From Pigoraptor chileana (taxonomy: Eukaryota > Opisthokonta > Filasterea): a stretch of DNA of 24,724 nt. Below are positions 1-8,900 of this stretch, in pieces (position 1 is the first letter of the stretch; every line of letters starts with the position of its first letter). The stretch is from NCBI GenBank assembly GCA_943704495.1, contig CALSCR010002255.1, positions 259 to 24,982 of the forward strand, in the 5' to 3' direction. Under the pieces are notes generated by a model, which worked only from the letters and a program-made list of their open reading frames with translations, was not told the origin of the DNA and searched no databases. The position numbers were made by a program, and so were the translations under genes.

Positions 1-1800
1 TCTTTCGCTCTGCACATTGATGCAGCCGTGGGTGCCACTATGGCCTGTGCAGACGGCGATGCGAGTGCGGGCATCGACGTCAGCGGAGATGCGTCTGTTG
101 TCGTCGTATTGACAAACATCACGCTGTCTGGCTGCAGCGGGTCTGCTTTGCGGGTGGGCGGGCTTGCAAATGTGACGGCTGTTGGTGCGTTGTTTGCGGA
201 TAACGAGGGAGAGAATGGCGGTGCCGCTCGCGTGAGCAATTCATCACACTTTGAGTGCATCGGGTGCATGTTCACGGGCAACAGGGCGACGGGGGCGGGC
301 GGGGCTGTGTGTGCATCTGGTGCATCCACCGTGCTGTTGAGGGACTCTGTGCTTGCCTGGAACCGCGCGTTGTTTGACGGAGGTGCGCTGTCGTTTGCCG
401 ACAGAGTGCACGCAACGGTCTCCGGGACGACCATCGGCAACAACACGGCAAAGAGCGGCGGAGCATTGTGTATCCGCGAGCTGTCGGTGGCCACACTAAC
501 AAACTGCAATCTGTCGATGAACACGGCTGAGGCGGGGGGATCCGTCTTCATCGCGGGGGGCAGCGCTGTAGTCACCGGGGGGCGATGCACGTCGAACACC
601 GCCACATACAAGGGCGGGTGCACTTTGCTCTCGGCGTCAGGACTGGCCTCGTTCCAGGATATGGAAATCGCCAAGAACCACGCAGGTGACGCCGGTGGCG
701 GAATTCACGCCGTCGCCTCGAAATCCCTGACTGTCGCGCGGGTGACCGCCTACGCAAATGTGGCGCGGAACAGCACCGGAGGCTTCCTCCACGCCATGGA
801 TGCTGGTCGCGTGACTGTTGTGGGGTCGACCGTCCTTAACTGCGGCGCGTCGATGCTTGGCGGTGCGTTTTACATTGGCGGAACAGCGACCGACTTTATT
901 CTCAGCGACAGCGAGTGCATGTACAACCAATGCTATTTCACTGGAGGCGCCATGCAGGCGGAAAGGGGTAGCAGGACGCTTGTGCAGCGCACTCTGCTCC
1001 ACGACAACTTTGCTGCGGCGTCCGGCGGAGGCATATACGCGTCGGCCAGTGCATATGTGCGCGTGGTCGATTCGACCTGCCAGCGCAACGTCGCCAATTA
1101 CTATTACGCCGGGTTCCTTGCGGTGGATGCTGCGGCAGTGTCCCTGGAGAACAGTCGCATAACGGACAATGTCGGGTTCCTCGCGGGTGCGGTGGCAGCG
1201 CTGACGACAGCGCGCATCAACATCACGGGATGCGTTGTCGCGGGGAGCTGGTACACGCCCGCCGTATACCTTGTTGAGGATGCAATCGTGCACGCAACTG
1301 ATGTGGTGTTTGCTAACAACACCACGCCGTATTCCGGAGCCGCTCTGCAAGTGACGGAACGTTCTTTCTTGCATGCATCCGGGTGTACCTTCACAGGTAA
1401 TGTTGCGGGAGAGCGCAAGGGAATGGGCGGCGCTGTGCAGGTCACCGATGCGGCCACGGCAGTGATTCACGACGCGCTCTTCAGCTCGAACATTGCAACA
1501 AGAGGTGGTGGCGCTGTACATGTCAACCTTCAGGGGCGCCTTGAACTCTCACGATGTGTCGTGACGAATAACTCTGTCGTAGATGAAGACGGAGGTGCGT
1601 GCGGTGGCGGTATTATGTTTGATCCCACCGACACACCCAATAGGAATGCTTCACTGAGTGTTCACGATACGCGCTTTGCGGGGAACGTCGCGGTTTCTGG
1701 CGGGGACATTTACACGACGAGCGTCCATAGGGCACCGCTGTTTGGACGCGAAATTGTGAACTGCACGTTCAATACGAGCGGAGTGCGCGTGTCTTCCCCG
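1..1800 (+). other. Gene 1 beta-helix ectodomain (Chlamydia Pmp-like repeats)
   Basis: About 600 residues without an intron, made of repeated coils of roughly 20-30 residues. They alternate FxxN-type and GGA-type motifs, for example CMFTGNRATGAGGAV, TTIGNNTAKSGGALCI and ALFSSNIATRGGGAV. This is the signature of the chlamydial polymorphic membrane protein repeat within the pectin-lyase-like right-handed beta-helix fold, also found in many protist surface proteins. Many NxS/T sites fit an extracellular, glycosylated surface. Function beyond binding or adhesion cannot be read from the sequence. Confidence 0.85.
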
Positions 1801-4800
1801 CCCGCATTCCTCTCCCTGTCGTCCGCTGTGCCTGACACGCGAGTGACAAGTGGCGGCTTCCTCCCGTCCGTCTCTCTCACGGCTGTCGATGCCTATGGGC
1901 AGCAGATTGTGACAGACCCGTACAATGTGCTCGTGCTGCGCCTCCTGGCGGCTCCATCGTCAGCGCCAAATGCGTCCATGTGCATAACATGCGACGCGCG
2001 CGTGAAGCTGCAAGGGAGCACTTCAAAGGCCGTCGTGCACTCGACCGCCCGGTTCAGTGGCGTGCGTCTGTATGCCGAGCCTGGCGTCTACAACATAACG
2101 GTGACGTCAGGGTCGCCGCTCTTCAGCGGCGCGGATTTTGTTGCGTCGTTTCCCGCGACGGTAACTCCGTGCGGCTCGGGCCTTTATTTGAGCACGGAGG
2201 TCATTGATGGCGAGGCGTATCCCGTATGCAAGGAACCGACACCAACGTCGCGTGCGTATGCCATACAATGTCATTGAGTCGACATCGCACTCAGCTGAAT
2301 TACACACTTGCACACCACTTGATATTCGCGGTTGGTTCATTTGATTACTGAGTCTAAACATCTGATTGCCTACACGCACATTAACGCCCACTTTGCACTC
2401 CATCTGCAGACGGCGGCATATCAGCGGCGGTGTATGGCTCAGTCATTCCATCTGTTGTTGTGATTGCATCTCTGTGCGTTGGTTACGTGTTTTGGCGGAA
2501 GAAGAGGGCGATGGAGAAGGAGGCGCGAAAGTACGAGGTCGACTTTGACGAGCTCACGTTACTGTCGCAGATTGGTCAGGTGCGTTTGTGAGTTAGCGTC
2601 ACGTGAGTGGCTGGTACACGACATATCCGGAAGCCGCTCGACAGTGGGATGGGCCGCTGTGCACGATCGGCCTTCTGCCCTAAGCTGAGCTGAAGGATAT
2701 GCCTGATCGCGCACAGCGCACCATCCCACTGTCGAGTCTCGATATCTCAATGCGTCTTGCATCTAATGGTTGCGTGTTCGGTGCGCGTCTATTTTCCATT
2801 TTTTGGCAGGGATCGTTTGGTAAAGTATATTTGGTGAGTTGCATTGCAGTAGCATCGCTCATCAGCGTCACTACCATAATACACATCCCTACACATTCGG
2901 ACATGCTCACACCGATGTTAACAGACACACATGTGCACACAACTCATACCCCTCTCTTTCTCTATCTCCTCTCTCCCTCTCTTTCGCTCTCTCTTCTCAC
3001 TCTTCTCTCTGTGCAGGGCGTGTTCCGCGGGTCCCATGTGGCAATCAAGACACTCTGCATCAAGGGTGTGGAAGTCGCCACCGTCGATCGCGTGGCGCAC
3101 GGCACCGACGGTCCCCACAGCATCATTGGAAGCAGCTTTGTCTTTCAGCCGATATATGAAGGGACTGACGGCCGATCAGCGCCAAATCAGTCTCCCATAC
3201 CGTCGAGTGTGTTCAAGTCTGCAGGTGCTAATTTCATGAAGGTGTGGATCTTGCTGGCGCATTGTCGGTGTATTGCGAAACCCATGTGCTGGTGTACTGC
3301 ATCTGTCACACTAAATAGGCGGTGGACGTGATGAAGGGAAGTGAATGGCGTGATGATGCTTCGCAACTGGCGTATATTTCAACGTCCCTCACTTGTGAAC
3401 GCAGGAAGTGCGGACGATGAGCACACTTCGCCACCCGAATATCGTCATGCTGCTCGCCGCGAGCGTGCAATGTGAGTGTTCTTTACTTGCACCCACGCAT
3501 GTTCGATAGTTTTTATAAGCCTTTCCGTGCCATATAGTTGGTGCTATGGTAAGTTAACCCGCAGCTCCACGGCCCTCATAACTTATTGCTTGCCATGATC
3601 GTCTGCTTCGAATGCGTCAGATCCTGATCTTGCCATTGTCGTTGAGCTGATGTCTCGAGGGAGTCTATACGACGTCTATCGGCATCCGCACGTCACGATG
3701 GACTGGGCGCTGCGAGTGGCCATGGGTGCGTGTCAATGTAGTGCTAATAGTGCGGTTGTTGGGGCCTTGCCCTTCGGCCGTGGGAGCACAAATTGTGATA
3801 TCCGCCTGTGTGTCGCGATGTGCTCGCACTAGCCGCGCCGCTCACTCACTGAAGCCGTTGTTGTGGATACTGTGGGATGTTCCACTTTTAAGGCTGCGCG
3901 TTGGATAATGTCTTGCAATGTGGGAACCTAATCTAAAGAACGCGCACCCACACAATGTATGTGCTCAAATACACGCAGCACGTGACGCCGCGCAAGGCCT
4001 TGCATACCTGCATGGATCGAATCCCCCGATCCGTAAGTGTTCTTGCGAGTGGAGTGATTAAAGATTCTCTTCCCTCCCTCCCTCCCTCCTTTCCTCCCTC
4101 CCTTCCTCCCTCCCTTCCTCCCTCCCCCTTCCCCTCCCTCCCCTCCTCCCTTCCTCCTGTATATAAGGATCGCAGTTATTTTTGTCAACTTACTAGTGAG
4201 AGTGGCGGTTTACATTTTCATTATGGCGATGTGTGCTCTGTCCGTCCGCAGAGGAAACAATTGATGCCTTGTCCGTGGTGTGATTTTTGGGTTTTGCGCA
4301 GACCATTTGGACTTGAAGTCGCCGAATCTGTTTGTGGACGAAGTGATGCGGGTCAAAGTATGTGGGCGCCTGCGACAGTTCTGTCTTTGTATTTGCGTGT
4401 GTGAATGAATGTACGTGTTTGCATGTGTGTGTGTTTTTACGTGTTTGTAAGTGCGGGGGGGGGGTGCGCGGGGAATTAAGGGAGGGGTTGTGCTGTATGT
4501 GTGTGCACACTGTCTGGAATGTTTCCTGTCGCACTGATTCTCATCTTTAACACATTGACTGTATTTAGGTTGGGGATTTTGGGCTTGCCGAGTTCAAGCG
4601 CTCCCACCAAATGGCAGTGCGACGGAAGGGATCCATCTTGTGGTGGGTTGTAACAGTGTCTGCCCGTACCGTAGTAACATGGTCTGTACTGTACGGTAGT
4701 AACAGCGACTCCACTGCAGTAGGAGTGGCTGCACTGCAGTGCACGCATGTACCATGAAGGCACACCCACATTCGTCGCGCCACAGCCACGCGCTCAAATA

Positions 4801-5557
4801 GTACAGTAGTGTGGTCATGGCTAGGGGCTCTCGGATTATCATATCCGAGACACCCTTCAGCCGTCTTGGGCTGTGCATGCAACGCACGTGATGATCAGTA
4901 GCACACGGACAGAGAATGCTGATCTGGCGTCTGTGACTCGATGGCGCGCAGGATGGCACCCGAGGTCATCCGCGGAGAAGCGTACGAGGGCGACAGGGCG
5001 GATGTGTACAGCTACGGTGTGTGTCCACTGCTGAATCCTCTGTATCTTTAAATGCGATTGCCACGTGCATTGCGCCCGAATTGTGGATGCTGCGTGAAGC
5101 AAGACGAAGAACCAGGCTATCTTCTAACTGTTTGCGTTTTGGTGCGGTTTTTGCACTCGCACTCTGCACAGGGATTGTGTTGTGGGAGCTGCTGTGCCGC
5201 TGTCTTCCGTACACGACCAGCGCATACAGGCGCACTGAAATAGCCCAGCTCATATCTCAGCACGATGTCCGCCCCGAGATTCCCCCCGAGAGCCCCCAGC
5301 CATGGGTGGCGCTCATGTCACGTGCCTGGAGCAGGGACCCGCGCGCGCGGCCGTCATTTCCGGACGTGATCAGCGCACTCTCCCGCTTTGACACTGCGAG
5401 TTGGACTGGCGATCCCTCGGAACAGCTGCGGTCGCGCAGCAGTCGGCAGGCGGGCGCTGGGCACAACATCACTGTGCGGGAACTTCCATACACTCCCACG
5501 GAGAGCATGTGTGCACCATCAGAAGACGGGGCTGAAGCGGGTCCCTCCCATGCATGA
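1..5557 (+). CDS. Gene 1: beta-helix receptor with TKL-type kinase (5' partial)
   Basis: Predicted exons: 1-2251, 2410-2579, 2810-2833, 3017-3241, 3405-3471, 3621-3725, 3979-4032, 4302-4357, 4569-4642, 4952-5016, 5172-5557. Every intron is GT..AG (149-309 bp) and all junctions keep frame, giving 1158 residues plus stop. The frame is open at base 1, so the true start and any signal peptide lie upstream. Order: Pmp-like beta-helix (residues about 1-600), beta-rich membrane-proximal domain, TM helix (about 755-780), then a kinase domain. Kinase landmarks are QIGQGSFGKVY, VAIK, HLDLKSPN, DFGLAEF, WMAPEV, DVYSYG and ARPSF. HxDLKSPN and the start VDFDELTLL point to the TKL group. Expected role: a single-pass cell-surface Ser/Thr (possibly dual-specificity) kinase; the ligand is unknown. 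HRD is replaced by HLD, and about 45 extra residues follow the VAIK strand. It converges on gene 2. Confidence 0.88.
1801..2251 (+). other. Gene 1 membrane-proximal beta-rich domain
   Basis: About 150 residues between the last beta-helix coil and the membrane exon. The segment alternates short hydrophobic strands with turns (LPSVSLTAVDAYGQQIV, GVYNITVTSG). It closes with a cysteine pair around a DG motif (TPCGSGLYL then DGEAYPVCK). It resembles an Ig-like or cadherin-like beta-sandwich, but no family is certain. A counterpart with the same order and closing motif lies in gene 2. Confidence 0.6.
2410..2579 (+). other. Gene 1 transmembrane and juxtamembrane exon
   Basis: This exon joins 2251 in phase 1. 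It encodes a hydrophobic stretch of about 24 residues (VIPSVVVIASLCVGYVFW), then the basic stop-transfer RKKRAMEKEARK, then KYEVDFDELTLLSQIGQ, which enters the first strand of the kinase. The basic cluster after the helix places the kinase in the cytosol. The exon ends exactly after the Gln before the glycine loop. Confidence 0.88.
2637..2736. repeat. Inverted repeat (hairpin) in gene 1 intron 2
   Basis: Bases 2637-2672 and 2701-2736 are reverse complements at 31 of 36 positions, with a 28-nt loop. The hairpin lies wholly inside intron 2580-2809, between the membrane exon and the glycine-loop microexon. It could be a remnant of a short inverted-repeat element or a structure affecting splicing. 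No target-site duplication or coding capacity was seen. Confidence 0.8.
2810..2833 (+). other. 24-nt microexon encoding the kinase glycine loop
   Basis: Flanked by TTGGCAG and GTGAG, this 24-nt exon encodes GSFGKVYL. It completes the nucleotide-binding loop GQGSFGKVYL between exons that end LLSQIGQ and start GVFRGSHVAIK. Both junctions are phase 0, so skipping would keep the frame but remove most of the glycine loop. Confidence 0.85.
2945..3016 (+). repeat. CT-rich tract ending at the gene 1 exon 4 acceptor
   Basis: About 65 bases of nearly pure pyrimidine run into the acceptor GTGCAG at 3011-3016. It is a very long polypyrimidine tract immediately downstream of the 24-nt microexon. Confidence 0.75.
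4066..4158 (+). repeat. Polypyrimidine CCCT/CCTT microsatellite
   Basis: An uninterrupted run of about 90 bases of C and T in CCCT and CCTT units, inside gene 1 intron 4033-4301. Mirror-symmetric homopurine/homopyrimidine tracts of this kind can form triplex DNA. It does not touch an exon. Confidence 0.9.
4389..4466 (+). repeat. Degenerate TG-rich tract with G10 run
   Basis: TG-rich sequence ending in a run of ten G residues, within gene 1 intron 4358-4568. Simple-sequence DNA; no coding sense. Confidence 0.6.
4730..4743. repeat. Perfect 14-bp palindrome in gene 1 intron 9
   Basis: TGCACTGCAGTGCA is a perfect palindrome. About 30 bp upstream is a small hairpin, ACTCC-(9 nt)-GGAGT. Both lie in intron 4643-4951, the longest intron of gene 1. 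No function is evident. Confidence 0.7.
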
Positions 5558-5734
5558 CGGAGGATGTGTTGATGTGATCGGTCGGCTGTCGTGCAAATGA
5601 AGCGGAACCGGATCGTGCATGTTTTGCTCTGTAGTTGCTCTGCCGGCGTTTTTCAATTTCAACGCTAAGTGATGTATGTCAGGACGCACTGTGGTTTTCT
5701 CTTGTATCACCCGCGCGTCACTCCCGTGTTCAAG

Positions 5735-5774
5735 TTGTCGTCCGTACGATTTAGTTGTTGTCCGAACAATTTAG
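5735..5774 (+). repeat. Tandem 20-bp duplication in the 3' spacer
   Basis: Units 5735-5754 and 5755-5774 match at 17 of 20 positions, both of the form TTGTYGTCCGWACRATTTAG. They lie about 180 bp past the gene 1 stop, in the probable 3' UTR or downstream region. A binding site for an RNA-end factor or simple slippage are both possible. Confidence 0.8.
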
Positions 5775-5939
5775 ATGAGAACAGCGGCATTGGCCAACAT
5801 TGGTCAAATGGCAGGTCACGTGAACGTACATTCGGACCACGGAAAAACGTGCTACCCACCGTTCGCGAAGCTGCGATCTTCGGTCCGGCAGACCTCCGGC
5901 ACTCAAAGTTGATTTTTGTAATTTTCTGAAAATTTAAAA

Positions 5940-5945
5940 TTTATT
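5940..5945 (-). terminator. Putative poly(A) signal AATAAA, gene 2
   Basis: On the minus strand AATAAA begins about 20 bases after the gene 2 stop codon, in AT-rich sequence. The position is plausible if close; cleavage would fall near 5915-5930. Confidence 0.5.
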
Positions 5946-5966
5946 CAGGGACGCCGTGCAAACATT

Positions 5967-8900
5967 TCAAGCTATACAAAAAGACGTGTCAGCGACAACC
6001 TGTACTATTTCAACTGTGTTGTCGTATGTGTTTTCCCGCCTGGCGCCGTCATCTTGAGAAACCGCAGCCTGAGAGTCTGTGCGCGTGTATGCGTCCATGG
6101 CGTACTGTTCGTATTGTTCTTGATAGCCTGGTACTCGGTCTTGCGCATATGCACAATTGTCACCATCGTCTAGATCTTTCGCAACGCCCATGGCGGTTGC
6201 CTTGTCCCTCTCCCTCTCGAGGGCATCGCACAGTGCCGAGAACGAGGGGCGTTGGTCTGGATCATCCAGCCAGCATGAGCGCATGATCCTATAAACGCTG
6301 TTGGGGCAGTGCGGCGGGCGCTCCATTCGGTTGTCAGGTCCGCCAGCGAGATATTTCGCCATCTCCGCATTGTGGATGCCGGCATAGGGGACTTCACCAA
6401 ACGAGTAAATCTGATCGAGCGCAGAGTGTGAGAGGGGTTAGTCGAGGGTAGTGTTAGAGGAGCATGCAGTCGAGGCTCAGAAAGGGGCGTGGGATTTGAG
6501 TCTCTCTCTGCTGGCGCTGACTAAGGATCGCACGTGCACAGCAATGAGTTTAAATATTGCAGCAACGGCGGTCACTCGTGACAGACACACGTGCACTTGG
6601 CATCGGCAGTGACAGACATATGAGTGTATGCAAGGCAGTGAGTCGCACCCACCTCAAACAGCGTTACGCCATAGGACCACACGTCGGATTTCGTGGTATA
6701 AACGCGGAATCGAAGATTTTCAATGGCACACCTTTGGGATTTCCGATTAGTGCCGAGATGCACATGGGAATTAATTGCTTTGCGGTTAGCCAAGTCTCCA
6801 CAGGTAGCTACATCTGATGCGCACAATGCTATTGATGCCACACAAAGCACAGCAGTCACGACGGACTGAGTCGCGCAACACACATGTCATGCGTACCATT
6901 TGATTGGGAGCGCGCCCGCCTTCCGCTTACGGTAGTAGTCCTTTTCGCCAGTGCTTCGCGACAGCCCAAAATCCGCGATCTGATTAGACCATCAGGTTAA
7001 GTGGGATCACAAATGCATGGGTCAATCGACTACGATCAAACAGGCAGAACGCTGGCATGCAAACAGCGCCAATGCATGCATATGCCGTGCAAGGAACCCG
7101 ACAATAAATTCATGCTCAACCAAGTAACGCTGCGAGCGATATCATGGCGGTTGGAGAATACACACCGCAGGACTACCGTAAGCAATACCACAAGTCAGGG
7201 GCATTAAACGCGTACAGGTAGAGTGCCAGTAAAATGTCAGTCAGTTTGTGTGGATATTTGAATGTGTATGTGCATCTCAGTCACCTTACAGCACAGCTCG
7301 CCGTATAAGTCTGATCCCACCAGAATGTTTCTTGCCGCCAAATCCTGCAAGGCATATCGCAAGTGCGGCAATGAACAAAGTGAGACGACAGCAAACGTGC
7401 ATGCATCGTGGCATGGGACTGTCGATGCTGTGGTCGGAGAGCATCCGCAGTGTCATAAGCTCGAGACTAGTGGCCAATTGCCAGAAATTAGCTTCAGTTA
7501 CGCGGCACAAATTAACCGAGCCTCATACATTAAGTACTATTTGAGTATGGCACATGGAGCAGATGTATGCGCCAAAGTGGTACGATGGTGCCTTCCGGCG
7601 ACTGCCGGCAGTCCACTTCTTGGTGAGAATTATGGAGCAAAGGGGTGAAAACATCACGTGACCCACCCGGTGAACAATGCTAACGCTCGCAAGGTACGCC
7701 ATTCCACATGCGATCTGCACATGGAGCAATGATGGAAGTGATGGCAAGTAAATGGTGCGTTTAACCACCACATGGTCTCTCGGCATAATTCAGTGACACT
7801 TGTGTATGCGGCGGCCAGTGGCATGGATGTCCACATGTCACATGTCCGCACATTATATTAAAGCACATAGACACCGGCAACACACACATGCACACACGCA
7901 CGCAATATCTCCTCGGTTGCATCTCGACGTACCTGGTGAGCGAAGGTTGCGAACATGCTGGCAGTAACATGGGACGAGCGGCTGTCGATTGGAACTGTCC
8001 GTACAAACGATCGGAGATTACCATATGCAGCATACTCCAGAAGGGCAAGCATCTGCGCTTGCGGAAAGGGAACAATGATGTGTCAAAAACGGCGTCATGC
8101 CATGACAGCAGTGCGAGCCAAGGGCAGAGCAAACCGAGATCGACAGGAAAATACAGTGAAAAGAGAGGCAATGGTGGTGCTGATTTTGAGTGCAATGGGG
8201 TACTGTGCATAATCCACAGATATATATATATATATAGGATTCAAGTCAGTGTCATAGGCGCTGTGCCCATGGACTCCACAACAGAGACAGAGACAGAGAC
8301 AGAGACAGAGAGATACAGAGAGTCACAGAGAGAGAGAAGAGAGACAGAGACGGAGACATGTAGGATTCAAATCAGTGTCATAGGCGCTGTGCCCATGGAC
8401 TCCACAAGAGAGAGACCGAGAGAGAGATTGTGTGTGTGTGTGTATTTGATGAAATGTATGTGTCGGATTGTACGCACCGGTTCTTCCCTTGTGACGACGC
8501 CGCAGAGGCTGATGACGTGCGGATGCGACAGGCCTGGGATCAAAACAATCGTACTGCTGTGAATACCCTGCGCTGCGGTTAAGCCCCCTTGGGATTTAAA
8601 AAATTATCTCCTTCGGAGGCAATTCTATTACATGCACCTGTGTTGGTCCGATCGGAACCGGCCTGCCATGTCTGTAATACAAGCGCAAATGAGAGGCATG
8701 ACACAGTCGCAGGTACTGCAGGTAAATACAGCCGTACAGTACCGTGCATGATTTTTGCCTCCGAAATGAACGCCAACCGATCCTCAAGCGTGGCGCCCGT
8801 TTTGACGCTTTTTGCCGCGCACACACGCGGACGCCCCCCGGATGTGGCGACGCGCGCTTGATACACAACGCCGAATTCGCCCTGGCACGTGCCAATGCGT

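Larger units (their letters stand above)
5558..5966. other. Convergent intergenic spacer, genes 1 and 2
   Basis: A 409-bp spacer between the two stop codons, holding both 3' UTRs. On the + strand I see no AATAAA for gene 1. The half nearest gene 2 is AT-rich and carries that gene's poly(A) signal. A short tandem duplication lies at 5735-5774. No coding sequence is supported. Confidence 0.8.

Noticed and set aside
637-1521. 294-codon open frame on the minus strand opposite gene 1
   Set aside because: It is a shadow of the GC-rich beta-helix exon on the + strand; its translation shows no motif or repeat, while the + frame is a clear Pmp-like beta-helix.
1-2251. Bacterial origin of the Pmp-like gene (contamination or recent transfer)
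   Set aside because: The beta-helix is joined in frame, through spliceosomal introns, to a eukaryotic TM and TKL kinase, and the neighbour has the same plan. A native protist gene is the simpler reading.
8235-8410. CRISPR array or tRNA-like repeat
   Set aside because: Units are tandem or dispersed with microsatellite spacers in a eukaryotic intron; there is no regular spacer pattern and no cloverleaf.
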